NCBI RefSeq assembly: GCF_000170895.1
Contig: NZ_ABCS01000031.1
Location: 1 to 64,000 of the forward strand
DNA: 64,000 nt
Direction of reading: 5' to 3'
From: Plesiocystis pacifica SIR-1
Lineage (GTDB): Bacteria; Myxococcota_A; Polyangia; Nannocystales; Nannocystaceae
The first letter of the stretch is position 1. The number at the start of each line of letters is the position of its first letter. Made by a program: the position numbers and the translations under genes. This document shows, in pieces, positions 1 through 8,537 of this stretch. Under the pieces are notes generated by a model, which was not told the DNA's origin, did not search any database, and saw only the letters and a program-made list of their open reading frames with translations.

Positions 1-320
1 ATCTCGCCGGACACGGCCGCGGGCGGCTCGGGGGCGGGGGGCGGTGCGTCGGGGAGCTCCGCCACCTCGGTGGCGAAGGTCGACTCGGCCTCGGAGGTCT
101 CGGTCGCAACCGCCGACTCGGGCGCGTCTGCGACGGCCTTCGTGGGCGTGGAAGCCTCGGCTGCCTCTACTGCATCGACGGCACCATCATCCGCGGCGGG
201 CGGCTCAGGGCTATCCTGAGCGCCCTCCGTGGAGGCGTCGGTCGTCGGCGTGGAGGGGGTGGTGTCATCGGTGGAGGTGGGTTGGTCCGAGGTGGGCTCG
301 GATCCGTTGGGCTCGGTCAT
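1..320 (-). CDS. Acidic Ala/Thr/Pro-rich protein, N-terminal part (runs off the window)
   Basis: Open frame from an ATG at 318-320 to the left edge, so only the first 106 residues are visible. The visible part is low complexity and acidic (Thr, Ser, Pro, Ala, Glu, Asp; start MTEPNGSEPTSD) with no hydrophobic segment, so it is probably a disordered N-terminal region. The start overlaps the stop of the upstream gene as ATGA, which suggests translational coupling. No family can be named from this portion. Confidence 0.6.
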   Translation of the reverse strand, partial: MTEPNGSEPTSDQPTSTDDTTPSTPTTDASTEGAQDSPEPPAADDGAVDAVEAAEASTPTKAVADAPESAVATETSEAESTFATEVAELPDAPPPAPEPPAAVSGE

Positions 321-855
321 CGAGTGGAACCTTCGTGGGCGCGAAGCTGCGCACGCGCTGCGGCGTCGTCCTCGAGGCGTTCGCGCTGTCGAGCGAAGAC
401 GTCGTCAATTCGCTCGAGCTGCTGCGCCACCGAGGGGCTCGCATCGTCACAGGCCGCGTGGGTTTCGCGGAGGAGGTGGGCAAAATCTTCGAGAGCCTCA
501 TGGTTGACCTCGTCGTCGGCGTTGCGTCGGAGTCGGTCGGACCCGAGCCAGGAGCGGCGCGACCACCGTGACCGAAATAGCCGACGACCATTGCAAAGTT
601 GTCGGTGCGGCCGGCCAGGGCGTCGTAGAGAGCTGCGCCGATCGAGAGGGGAGGATCGGCAGCTTGCTGGCGCCGGCCAGGGTGAGTCATCAACACGCGG
701 CCGGAGCCATCTCGTGGGAGCGAGTGGAGCACGGAGCGGGCCGAGCTCGGGACCCAGGGCGTGCGGGACGAGGAACGGACCTCGGATTCCGGGGCGGGCT
801 TGACGCGCTTTGACTTGGCACGAGCACGAGGGTGCTTTGGGGGCGCCTTGGCCAT
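317..855 (-). CDS. Hypothetical protein, frameshifted
   Basis: The gene starts at ATG 853-855 (MAKAPPKHPRARAKSKRVKP, basic N-terminus). Coding character moves to another frame near 550-575: the first frame carries the run ending in VVGYFGHGG, and the second carries DEVNHEALEDFAHLLRETH and ends in TGA at 317. The second frame is overlapped by the ATG of the next gene. One missing base near 560 would join the halves into a protein of about 179 residues. No domain is recognised; the C-terminal part looks helical. The break is probably an indel of the kind seen repeatedly in this window. Confidence 0.45.
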
Positions 856-1007
856 GGGTGATGGTCACCGGGTACCGGCGATGTGCCAAGGTTTTTGGGG
901 CTCGGTGATCGGCTCGGTTGTGGTCAAGATTGAAGCAACCTGGGAGCTCGCTGCCGTGAGGCGAGTGAACGGCTAGGCACCCGCAAACGCGGTGCTAGCG
1001 TCGATTC

Positions 1008-1526
1008 ATGACACTCGCGAGTATTCTCACCATCATTTCAACCCTGGCCGCGGCCCCCGACCTGTGTGGGGCTCTACACCTCGACGCAGACGGCTCCCCC
1101 TACGTCGACGCCCTCGGGCAGGTCTTTCCGCGCTACTGCGAGCCGAGTGGACCAGACGCTCCTCGGCTGGACGAGGAGCTGTGCTGCGAGATCGACGAGG
1201 CCGCCGACGCGGCCGTTTGCGACTTGCCCGACCTCCTGGGGCGCTGCGTCACCGGCGAGCGCTACTACTGCGAGTTCGGGGAGGTGACCGAAGACGGAGC
1301 CAGTTGCTACCAGCCCTATGTCGACGCGTGCGACTTGGACTTGTGCCTCAGCTACAGCGGGCCCCCGCCAGAGGAGGCGAAGGCCGAGTTGCTGTGTTGC
1401 ACGAGTCAGGGCTGTGAGCCGATCACTGCTGATGTTGCTGGGTGGTGCACGGATGTGGAGGGCTATGTCGCCTTGTGCCTCAACGGAGTCACGAACGAAG
1501 ATGGAACCGTGACCTGCTTCCACTAG
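1008..1526 (+). CDS. Secreted Cys-rich protein of signalling cassette A
   Basis: 172 residues with an N-terminal hydrophobic signal segment (MTLASILTIISTLAAAPDLC) and many cysteines, including CC pairs, spread over the mature part. It is a clear paralogue of the protein at 41408-41914: both have APDLC after the signal, DGSPY, GPDAPRLD, LCC, CYQP, ACDL and a TNEDGTV tail. The gene is convergent with the kinase next to it (stops 9 bp apart), and the same convergent pairing recurs in cassette B. Function unknown. The conserved context suggests a partner or ligand for the kinase outer domain, which is inference. Confidence 0.8.
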   Translation: MTLASILTIISTLAAAPDLCGALHLDADGSPYVDALGQVFPRYCEPSGPDAPRLDEELCCEIDEAADAAVCDLPDLLGRCVTGERYYCEFGEVTEDGASCYQPYVDACDLDLCLSYSGPPPEEAKAELLCCTSQGCEPITADVAGWCTDVEGYVALCLNGVTNEDGTVTCFH

Positions 1527-1534
1527 CGGCGGGC

Positions 1535-3034
1535 TCACTGGATCGCTCGGTGGTGCAAGGCCTGGGCATCTGTTGTCAGCTTGGTCAATGAGTCAGCGGA
1601 GTCACCCAGTTCGTCGCCAAGGACACTCGCAAGTGTGAGCGCTTCCTCGGCCAGCTTCTTGGCTTCCTCGGGATCGTCTTCGACGATCTTCTCACCACGA
1701 GCCAGCAAAGCCGCGCCCACCCGGAGCCCTTCTTGCCCGAAGGGCTCTTTGCGGGTCTTGCGCCGCTCGAGATCGGCCTCCCAAACCAGCAAGCCCTCCT
1801 GGCGCTTCCCGTCCCGGATTAGCACCACCGCCACATCCACCGCGGACTGCGCCGGCATGCTCACCTCCGCGACCTCGGCGAGCAGCTCGCTCGCCGGGGT
1901 TTGCCGCGTCCCCCACCACATCGCGCCGAGCGACAGCGCAAACGCGACCACCATCACCCCGAACATCAGCGGGGCGTGAAGCCACCGACGGTCCCGCAGC
2001 GGCTCCGCTCCGCCGGTCGACTGGGTCTCCTCGATCGCCTCGAGCAGCGCCGCCATGCTCTCGTGCCGGTCCCGAGGATCCGGCCGAAGCCCGCGCAGCA
2101 GCACCTGCTCCAGCGCGTCGGAGATCTCCCCGAGAGCAGGCTGCGAGCCCACCCGGGCCTCGCCGCGCTCGATCGCCTTCAACATCTCCTCGGCGGTCTT
2201 GCCCGCAAACGGCCAGGATCCCTGCAGGCCCGCCCACATCGACACGCAAGCCGAGTACTGATCTGACCGCTCATCTCCCCGCCGGCCTCGCAGTCGTTCC
2301 GGGGCCATGTAGACCAACGTGCCGCCCCGAGGCCGGCGCGGCTCCTCATCGCCGTCGGCGGAGTCCTCGACGGACAGCAGCTCCGCCACGCCAAAGTCGG
2401 CGACGAAGACCTCGCCCGTCTTCGCCACGAGAACATTCGACGGCTTGAAGTCCCCATGCAGCACGCCCGCTCGATGCGCTCCATCGAGCCCGCGGATCGC
2501 CGCCGAGAACACGCGGCACACCTCGCCGACGGTCACCCACTGCTCCAGCCAACGCCGACCGTTCATCCCGTCGACGTAGTCCATGACCATGTAGAAGTCG
2601 CCCTCGAAGGTGCCGAAGTCGTGGACCGCGATGATGTTGGGGTGGCGCAGCCGGGCGAGGATCATCGCCTCCCGACGCAGCACCTCTTGGCCAGCCTCGC
2701 TAACGTCGAGACACAACTTGATCGCCACCCTGCGCCCCAATTTGGGGTCCCAGCCCGCCACGACCATGCCCATGCCGCCGCGGCCGACGACCTCGTCGAT
2801 GGCGTAGCGATCGATGTGAACGAGCTCGTGGCCTTCGTCACCTCTACGTCGGAAGAACACCGGGACCTCGATGCGCGAGCAGAGCTGCTGGAAGCGCTCC
2901 GAATTGGGAGAGAGCTCGGCGGGGGCGTGATCCGAGCTCTCGTAGCCCTCGAGATACTGCTCCGGGTGAAGCCAGTCGATCTCGTGGTCCTCGAGCTCCA
3001 TGAGGCTCGTCTTCTTGTCCTCGGCGTCGCCCAT
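1535..3034 (-). CDS. Membrane Ser/Thr protein kinase of signalling cassette A
   Basis: 499 residues from ATG 3032-3034. The Hanks-type kinase domain (about 77-335) shows the glycine loop VGRGGMG (83-89), the ATP lysine in VAIK (106), the catalytic loop HGDFKPSN (193-200, Gly in place of the usual Arg of HRD), DFG (213-215) and APE (244-246). One membrane helix at about 353-375 is followed by an outer domain of about 120 residues. That outer domain shares a DVAV-LI-DGK...VWE...RRK pattern with the kinase at 39915-41411. It is transcribed divergently from the ECF sigma gene across 104 bp. It probably phosphorylates a transcription regulator in response to an envelope signal; the substrate is not shown by sequence. 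Confidence 0.9.
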   Translation of the reverse strand: MGDAEDKKTSLMELEDHEIDWLHPEQYLEGYESSDHAPAELSPNSERFQQLCSRIEVPVFFRRRGDEGHELVHIDRYAIDEVVGRGGMGMVVAGWDPKLGRRVAIKLCLDVSEAGQEVLRREAMILARLRHPNIIAVHDFGTFEGDFYMVMDYVDGMNGRRWLEQWVTVGEVCRVFSAAIRGLDGAHRAGVLHGDFKPSNVLVAKTGEVFVADFGVAELLSVEDSADGDEEPRRPRGGTLVYMAPERLRGRRGDERSDQYSACVSMWAGLQGSWPFAGKTAEEMLKAIERGEARVGSQPALGEISDALEQVLLRGLRPDPRDRHESMAALLEAIEETQSTGGAEPLRDRRWLHAPLMFGVMVVAFALSLGAMWWGTRQTPASELLAEVAEVSMPAQSAVDVAVVLIRDGKRQEGLLVWEADLERRKTRKEPFGQEGLRVGAALLARGEKIVEDDPEEAKKLAEEALTLASVLGDELGDSADSLTKLTTDAQALHHRAIQ

Positions 3035-3138
3035 CCTCGACGCTTCCGACCCTATCACCTCGGGTCCGCGAACACTCGAAGTCTCGACGTGTTCTTCGGG
3101 GCAGTCGCGAGCTTTGCGGTTTGGGTAGACTGCACGCG

Positions 3139-3705
3139 ATGGGGGTCGACCGCCTGTACCGAGAGTTCGCTGGTGCACCCGCGAGTGTCCGTAAAGAGCG
3201 GGCGAAAGAGCGCCTGGGGAGGGCGATCAATGACCGGCTTCGGAACTACTTCAGGGCTCGCGTCGACGAGCAGCTCGTCGCCGACTTGGTCCAGGAGGCG
3301 AACGAGACCATCTGGACCCGGCTGGCGAGCTTTGAGCCCGTGCACGACCAAGCCCTCGAGCGGTGGATGCTGAGCATCGCGCGGATCTTGGTGCTGCGGG
3401 TGCGTTATCGCCGTGTACCCCGAGCTGCGCGGGTCATGGAGTTCGAGTCGGCCGAGTTCGCCAACCCGGCGACGGGTCCGAGCACGGCGCTGCGCCGACG
3501 GGAGCGGAGCCGCGTCCTCGAGAGTGAGCTCCGGCGGTTGGCGACGCCGCACCGGCTCGCGCTCGTGGACCAGCTCGCTGGTGGTGACGTGCAGTCGTTT
3601 GCTGCCCGTGAAGGCTTGCCCTCGGCGACCGTGCGTTCCCACCGACGACGGGGGCGAAGGTCCATGGAGGCTCGTGTGGCCAGGCGGATCCAGAGCCGCA
3701 CTTGA
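3139..3705 (+). CDS. ECF-type RNA polymerase sigma factor of cassette A
   Basis: 188 residues from ATG 3139 (an in-frame TTG at 3121 is a less likely start). Region 2 is visible as DLVQEANETIWTRLASFEP followed by a WMLSIARILVLR helix. Region 4 is visible as LRRLATPHRLALVDQLAGGD and a helix-turn-helix ending ATVRSHRRRGRR. Length and two-domain layout fit ECF (group 4) sigma factors. No anti-sigma gene is adjacent; a Ser/Thr kinase is divergent from it. It is paralogous to 39203-39793 (shared DLxQxxNExIW, SFxPVHD, DQLAGGDV-SFA). Phosphorylation-controlled activity is plausible by analogy with known kinase-linked ECF factors, but inferred. Confidence 0.85.
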   Translation: MGVDRLYREFAGAPASVRKERAKERLGRAINDRLRNYFRARVDEQLVADLVQEANETIWTRLASFEPVHDQALERWMLSIARILVLRVRYRRVPRAARVMEFESAEFANPATGPSTALRRRERSRVLESELRRLATPHRLALVDQLAGGDVQSFAAREGLPSATVRSHRRRGRRSMEARVARRIQSRT

Positions 3706-3723
3706 TGGGGGCCAACGGCTGAC

Positions 3724-4068
3724 TTACTCAGCCGCTTCTTCCTCACGATCGAGCTGCCGAAAGAGTGCCCACAGAACCTGAAAACTGAGCTCTTGCTCCC
3801 CCGCGGACCGGCTCAGGATCAGATCGACAAGCTCACGGGCGAGGTCCCTCTCCCCGAGTTCCAAGGCCATGAAGAGCGTGCTCATCATCATGTCCAGCCC
3901 ACGGCACAACTTCATGAGCGTGTCGAGGCTTGGAGAGAAGGAGCCATGCTCGAGCCGGCGGACCGTGTCGGTGGACAACCCCGAGCGCTCGGCCAAGACC
4001 TCCTGCGTCATCCCACGCGCCTTGCGGAGGCTCCGAACATGAGCCCCGAAGCGCCGCGCGGGGCTCAG
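3724..4068 (-). CDS. XRE-family transcriptional regulator of cassette A
   Basis: Helix-turn-helix of the XRE/Cro type: RFGAHVRSLRKARGMTQEVL, then AERSGLSTDTVRRLEHGS. The C-terminal helical part (STLFMALELGERDLARELVD) is shared with the paralogue at 38298-38651. The start is uncertain. The nearest in-frame ATG is 4162-4164, but that would overlap a well-supported upstream gene by about 100 bp. Alignment with the paralogue puts the start near 4068, where a CTG overlaps the upstream stop (CTGA). It likely forms an operon with 4065-4538 and acts on cassette promoters. Confidence 0.8.
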   Translation of the reverse strand: MSPARRFGAHVRSLRKARGMTQEVLAERSGLSTDTVRRLEHGSFSPSLDTLMKLCRGLDMMMSTLFMALELGERDLARELVDLILSRSAGEQELSFQVLWALFRQLDREEEAAE

Positions 4069-4538
4069 GGTCGCCTCCGGCGGTAGCGGGTCGAGTTGGT
4101 CCTGCCCTTGCGCTCGACTTGCCCCGCGTTGACGAGGCGAGTGAGCGAGGCCTGGAGCTTCCACCGTGGGCCGCCGACCTGGTTTCGCAAGAAGCGGCCG
4201 TCGATCCAGCCCTGGTCCACGTCTGGGTCAGACATCGCTTCATCGAGGACCTCACGGACGAACTCGTCGAAGAGCTCGCCCGTCGCTTGCCGAGCAGCCT
4301 CGAGCCGCTCCAGGACCAGGCCTTTACTGTGGGCCCGCCTGCCAACGACAACTACTTCCTGCTCGCCACCAATTAGCTCCTCCAGACGGACCGCTCGGAG
4401 CGTCTGTGCGCGCTCGCCCCCCTGGACGACGTAGTCAACCAGCTCGCCGAGAGTCCAGCTCGGATGCTTGCGCAGGGCGCAGACCAGTACGTGGCGCTCG
4501 GTCTCGGCGACGAGAGGATCGAGGAGAGTCGTCGACAT
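4065..4538 (-). CDS. Winged-helix-like protein of cassette A
   Basis: 157 residues from ATG 4536-4538 (MSTTLLDPLVAETERHVLVC). The C-terminal 35 residues (WKLQASLTRLVNAGQVERKG then RTNSTRYR) look like recognition helix and wing of a winged-helix DNA-binding domain. The middle carries the helical stretch LERLEAARQATGELFDEFVR. The same gene, broken by a frameshift, lies at 38660-39138, also directly upstream of an XRE gene. The pair probably works together as regulators. No named family is recognised. Confidence 0.7.
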   Translation of the reverse strand: MSTTLLDPLVAETERHVLVCALRKHPSWTLGELVDYVVQGGERAQTLRAVRLEELIGGEQEVVVVGRRAHSKGLVLERLEAARQATGELFDEFVREVLDEAMSDPDVDQGWIDGRFLRNQVGGPRWKLQASLTRLVNAGQVERKGRTNSTRYRRRRP

Positions 4539-4692
4539 CAATGGTTCATCACCTGGGGCCGCCGACATGTTGCAGGGGTGTGGCCCCATGCTTGGTGAGT
4601 CTGTCTCATGCTTCATGCTCGCCATCGTGGCGAGTCGTGCACGCCGAGAACAGGTCAGCAATCCGGAGACTTGGCCTAATCGGTAACCACCG

Positions 4693-5016
4693 TCATTCGA
4701 GTTCGCGCTTCGCCCGGACTCGCCATGACCCGAGCGTCGAGCGGGGAACGTCCAGGAACTTGGCCGCGCGCCTGACCGAGCCTGCGTCGGAGATGATGCG
4801 CTCGAGCAAGATGGCCGTCATCCTCGCCCAAGTCGACAGCTGGACGGTGTAGGTGTCGCTAACGCCCACGGGGAAGTCGAGGGCGTTGTCGCCGTCGATG
4901 GCTCCGCGCTCAACGGCCTCGATCAGATCGCGGTAGGCCGCAGCCCCGGGGACGTAGCGCTCGGCGTGTCGCAATGGGGGACCATTGCGCGAGTCGTCGG
5001 CGGAGCACCAGGTCAC
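4693..5016 (-). CDS. Small Fis-type helix-turn-helix protein
   Basis: 107 residues. The C-terminal third (LLERIISDAGSVRRAAKFLD then VPRSTLGSWR) matches the Fis-type helix-turn-helix seen at the C-terminus of NtrC-family activators, but no AAA+ domain is present. Probably a small DNA-binding regulator. It is divergent from the XRE gene at 5161 over 144 bp. The start could be internal to the ATG chosen, since the first 25 residues have no clear structure. Confidence 0.55.
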   Translation of the reverse strand: MTWCSADDSRNGPPLRHAERYVPGAAAYRDLIEAVERGAIDGDNALDFPVGVSDTYTVQLSTWARMTAILLERIISDAGSVRRAAKFLDVPRSTLGSWRVRAKRELE

Positions 5017-5160
5017 GGATTAGTCCAAGCGGTGTAATTCGTGACGAGCCCTGTGGCGGTAAGGCTTGGAATGGTGTCGGCCAGGTCCGCGTAGGCGCTT
5101 GCTCCCGTTCCCTGCCATTGCTAGTTTGCTGTTCCTGGGAATGGCGCGGACAGCTGTCGC

Positions 5161-5580
5161 GTGTCCAACGGTCAGCCGCATGAACCAGCTAAGCTCTCGA
5201 TGCCATCGAATGCCCGCGATGCTCCGCGGAGGGTCAACGTGCTGAGCCAGGACGAGCTCAGCAAGAGGGAGTTGACCCACGAGGAGCTCGGCGATCGCGT
5301 GCGAGAGCGGCGGCGAGAGCTCGGCCTGAGCCAGGAGAAGCTCGCTGAGAAGGCGCAGGTCTCGAAGGAGACGATCGGGCGACTCGAGCAGGGTGGTGGG
5401 ACCCCCTCGCTCTTCACCGTCCGCAAGGTCGCGAACGCGCTGGGAGAGACCGTCTCTGCCCTGCTCGCGGGGCAGGCGGGCGATGAGGTCTCGGCGCTGG
5501 TGCAGGCGCTTCCCGAGTACGAGCAGCAGATCGCCTGCGTGATGGTCCGTGCACTGTCTGCGCACGTGAAGGCTCAGTGA
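5161..5580 (+). CDS. XRE-family transcriptional regulator
   Basis: 139 residues from GTG 5161, or 126 from ATG 5200. Residues 40-95 form an XRE helix-turn-helix (LGDRVRERRRELGLSQEKLA, then KAQVSKETIGRLEQGG). The C-terminal part is short and helical. Its stop abuts that of the convergent HTH gene at 5582. Target unknown; it may be part of the regulatory suite at the edge of element 1. Confidence 0.8.
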   Translation: MSNGQPHEPAKLSMPSNARDAPRRVNVLSQDELSKRELTHEELGDRVRERRRELGLSQEKLAEKAQVSKETIGRLEQGGGTPSLFTVRKVANALGETVSALLAGQAGDEVSALVQALPEYEQQIACVMVRALSAHVKAQ

Positions 5581-5581
5581 T

Positions 5582-5812
5582 TCAGTTGTAGTTGGGCTCG
5601 GCGAGGAGTTCGGACGACGTGACTCCAACCGCGTGGGCGATGCGGTGGACGAGGTCGAGGTCCGGGTCGAACTCGCCAGCGCAGATCGCTTGGAGTCGCT
5701 CCAGCGAGATACCCGCCGCGAGCGCCACGGCCTCGAGCGTCAGGTTCTGCTCGAAGGCGAAGCGGTGCAGGTTCGCAGCGAGCACCTCGTGGACAGGGCG
5801 GCGTTCGATCAC
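5582..5812 (-). CDS. Small XRE-like HTH protein
   Basis: 76 residues from ATG 5810-5812. Almost the whole protein is one helix-turn-helix domain (LAANLHRFAFEQNLTLEAVA, LAAGISLERLQAICAGE), with a short tail ending SSELLAEPNYN. Size and fold pattern resemble small phage or plasmid Cro-like repressors. It is convergent with the XRE gene at 5161-5580. The target operator is not identified. Confidence 0.7.
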   Translation of the reverse strand: MIERRPVHEVLAANLHRFAFEQNLTLEAVALAAGISLERLQAICAGEFDPDLDLVHRIAHAVGVTSSELLAEPNYN

Positions 5813-5881
5813 GACACAGACGGTACACCGGTCCGTTGCTCGGCAGGCGGGCGGGGTTTGCGTGGCACAGTCACTGCTCGC

Positions 5882-6313
5882 TCAAGGCAGGCAGGCCTCG
5901 AAGCTGTCTCGCTGCGGAGAGTCCAGCCCCGAGCAGCTGGCTCGCGCGCTGTCGTAGTCACTGGTGCAGTCAGCGTTCCACCCCGCCACGCACCCGGCGT
6001 TGTCCTCGAGGCATGCCACGTAGGCATCTAGGGCATCGTTCATGCACCCGAGGTAGCCCTGAGCGTCGGCCTCATGACCATCGAGGGCGTTGGCGATGCA
6101 GGCGCGCTCGTCGACGTTGACGCCGCCAAGGGCATCGTCGCACTCGGCTCCCGTCTCGTACCCAAGCTCTTGTGGGCAGTCACACAGCAGGCCAACCGAG
6201 ATGTTGTACAGGTCGCCGAAGTACTCGATCTCGCCGGAGATGTCGGGCGGGCTCTGACAGGAGAGCAGGACCAGGGGGAGCACGCAGACACGCGCGGCCA
6301 GGCGGGTGAGCAT
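5882..6313 (-). CDS. Cys-rich lipoprotein
   Basis: 143 residues with a type II signal peptide: basic MLTRLAAR, hydrophobic core, lipobox LLSC. The mature part has about ten cysteines, several in short repeats spaced by acidic residues (LCDCPQ, CIANALDGHEADAQGYLGCM, CVAGWNADC). This pattern fits small helical disulphide-bonded secreted proteins common in myxobacteria. No enzyme motif. It lies 12 bp downstream of the 6326-8305 gene on the same strand, so it may be co-transcribed with element 1. Confidence 0.7.
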   Translation of the reverse strand: MLTRLAARVCVLPLVLLSCQSPPDISGEIEYFGDLYNISVGLLCDCPQELGYETGAECDDALGGVNVDERACIANALDGHEADAQGYLGCMNDALDAYVACLEDNAGCVAGWNADCTSDYDSARASCSGLDSPQRDSFEACLP

Positions 6314-6325
6314 GGCCGAACGGTA

Positions 6326-8305
6326 TCACGGCCGCCGCTTGTGCTTTTCCAGTTGATGGAGCCCCCAGAGCCCCGCAGCGGTCAGGGCGAACGCACCACC
6401 AGCGATGGCGCCGGGGCCTACGGCCTTCGATGTCTCCAGGAGCTCAGAAGTCTCTGAGGGTGAACCCTCACCGACCTGGCGAGGAGGCTTCGACCGGGCC
6501 AGGGACACCGCGCTGTCGAGGGGGGACCCGCTCGCTACCCGCGGCGGCTTGATCGCTCGGGGCGGCTTGAGCTTCGGTCGCAGTACTTCGTGACCGAGAC
6601 CTGGGCTGCCTTGCAGCAGGGGATTGACGTTGGACACCTTGACCCCGGCCTGCTCGAGGGCCTGACGCATCTCGGGATCTGCGACTTGGCGCAGGTCCAC
6701 GAGCACGCGCTTGGTCGACTGGACGAGGGCTCCCCTCGCCTCGGTGAAGGCGTCTCCGAGGCGGTTGCGCCGTACCCGACCATCACCATGGTAGAGCGCG
6801 CCCGCGCCGGGCGGGATATAGGCGACGTCGAGGTTGTCCAGGCCTTGAAGCTGCATCGCCCCGACGGTCTTGCAAAACGGCTTGATGAGCTGGGAGTAGA
6901 TGCTCTCCGAGAACGACAGCTGGAAATGGCCCTCGCGCGGGTTGGCGATGAGCGCGGTCGGCATCGCGGGGTGTCGCCCGCCGACGTGGAGTTCGCCGTT
7001 GGTCTCATACGCGGTCATGAGCGTGGCCAGCCGTGAGAGGAGCCCGCGCCATCCAGGGGCGCGAACCCGGGTCCACTCCGACTGGACGAACAGCCAGAAC
7101 TGTTCAAAGCAGCTCTTCCACGCTCGATCGATGGCCTCGACGTCGATGGTGTAGAGCAGCGGCCCCGGTTGGGCGATCGACTCCAGCAGCCCCGCGAGCA
7201 GCTTGTTGGTCGACGGGTAGAACGCCCCCACGTTCTCCCCGGGCGTGGTCACGTTCAGCGGCGCCCCGGCGTAGGCCCAGCCCAGACCCTGCGTCGGCCA
7301 GACGGACTCCGCCTTCACGCACATCCGGCAGTCCCGGCGTCCGTCGAAGGCCTCAGCCCGCATGTAGCAGGGCTTGTCCACGCCCTTGCACCGCAGGCTG
7401 TAGCGATCGACCGGCGTCCCGCGGGGCGTCTGATAGAAGCGATACGAAGCCTGGAGGACGCGCAGCATCGTCCGCGTGCCTGGCATGAACCCAAAGTTCG
7501 ACCCGTCGCCGACGTCGAAGCGGTACTGCGTCTCCCCCCTCGGCCCGCGCGCCCGGCCGGGGTCGCCCTGCTGCGCCGCGATCCCGTTGGCCCGGTGCTG
7601 GAACTTCCACGCGACCCTTGGTTCGTATGCCGGCAGGTAGAGGCTCGTGTAGTCCGCGTTGGACGCGGCCTCGACCTTCCCGTCGGGGAAGACCACCCCG
7701 CCGTGGCCGCGCTGGCGGATCACCTCCATCACCCGGTTGACCTGCCACGTGTCCGTGGCCGGTTCCTCCGACTGCAAGGGCGGTAGGGCCACGTCCTTGG
7801 CCAGCTCGCTCGCCCGGTGCGCGGCAACGACATCCGCGGCCCAAACCGCCGCCGCGATCACCTGGGCCACGGTCTGGCCGATCATGTTGGTTTGCCCGGC
7901 GATCTGCTGGAGCGCCTGCACGCCCGCGTTCTTGAGCAGCTCTGTGACGAGCTCGGTGCCGTCGTCGACGTGCTGGAAGATGTCGATGACCGACCCAACG
8001 CTCGAGTAGACCTGCGCGACGGTGCGGCCGAGGGGGGCGCCCTTGATCGCCGGGACCCCGATCCGCGTGCCGATCTCGAACAGGCTGATCTGCGAGGTCG
8101 AGATCCAGTTCTTCCAGTCCGCGCTGGCGAAGGTGCGGAGCCCCAGCTCACCCGAGAGGCCGACCGCGGGGTCGAGGATCGAGTCGGCGAAGACCTCTTT
8201 GCCCGGGAGCTTACTCTCGAAGTGCAGCCAGTCCGTGCCTGGCGGGAAGATGGGAAGGTGCCGGTTGGCGTGGTTGAGGTAGGTAGCGTCGGGGCGCAAG
8301 AGCAT
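6326..8305 (-). CDS. Large element 1 protein with C-terminal membrane anchor
   Basis: 659 residues from ATG 8303-8305 (MLLRPDATYLNHANRHLPIF); upstream extension is in another gene. Most of the sequence is a soluble-looking body with no family I recognise. A Cys cluster (RCKGVDKPCY ... CRMC) lies near the middle, followed by a Pro/Lys/Ser-rich stretch. A C-terminal membrane helix (GAIAGGAFALTAAGLWGLHQ) ends in a basic tail (LEKHKRRP), giving a tail-anchored layout. It follows 8313-8537 by 7 bp on the same strand. No Walker A or protease motif was found. A structural or receptor-binding role in element 1 is inference. Confidence 0.7.
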   Translation of the reverse strand: MLLRPDATYLNHANRHLPIFPPGTDWLHFESKLPGKEVFADSILDPAVGLSGELGLRTFASADWKNWISTSQISLFEIGTRIGVPAIKGAPLGRTVAQVYSSVGSVIDIFQHVDDGTELVTELLKNAGVQALQQIAGQTNMIGQTVAQVIAAAVWAADVVAAHRASELAKDVALPPLQSEEPATDTWQVNRVMEVIRQRGHGGVVFPDGKVEAASNADYTSLYLPAYEPRVAWKFQHRANGIAAQQGDPGRARGPRGETQYRFDVGDGSNFGFMPGTRTMLRVLQASYRFYQTPRGTPVDRYSLRCKGVDKPCYMRAEAFDGRRDCRMCVKAESVWPTQGLGWAYAGAPLNVTTPGENVGAFYPSTNKLLAGLLESIAQPGPLLYTIDVEAIDRAWKSCFEQFWLFVQSEWTRVRAPGWRGLLSRLATLMTAYETNGELHVGGRHPAMPTALIANPREGHFQLSFSESIYSQLIKPFCKTVGAMQLQGLDNLDVAYIPPGAGALYHGDGRVRRNRLGDAFTEARGALVQSTKRVLVDLRQVADPEMRQALEQAGVKVSNVNPLLQGSPGLGHEVLRPKLKPPRAIKPPRVASGSPLDSAVSLARSKPPRQVGEGSPSETSELLETSKAVGPGAIAGGAFALTAAGLWGLHQLEKHKRRP

Positions 8306-8312
8306 GATCGAC

Positions 8313-8537
8313 TCAGGTGGGCTCGGGGTCAGGGTTGGCTTGGGGCTCGTTCGCCGGCCTGGGGTCTCGCCGCCCGGGTCCGGTCTGGACGACGCGCACG
8401 CGCTCTCCAGACCGCGGGCGCCCGACGAGGTCGAAGTCGCCGAACAGCTCCCGGGCACAGTTCTCCCGGGTGAGCTCGTCGAAGCCCAGCTCGCGGTAGA
8501 GCTGCCGGCGCAAGGCCTGGCGCTCAGAAGGGGTCAT
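8313..8537 (-). CDS. Small charged element 1 protein
   Basis: 74 residues from ATG 8535-8537. It starts MTPSERQALRRQLYRELGFD, is helical and charged, then has a Pro/Asn/Glu-rich C-terminal tail. It overlaps the stop of 8524-9732 by 14 bp and precedes the 659-residue gene, so translational coupling within one minus-strand operon is likely. No known domain. Confidence 0.6.
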   Translation of the reverse strand: MTPSERQALRRQLYRELGFDELTRENCARELFGDFDLVGRPRSGERVRVVQTGPGRRDPRPANEPQANPDPEPT

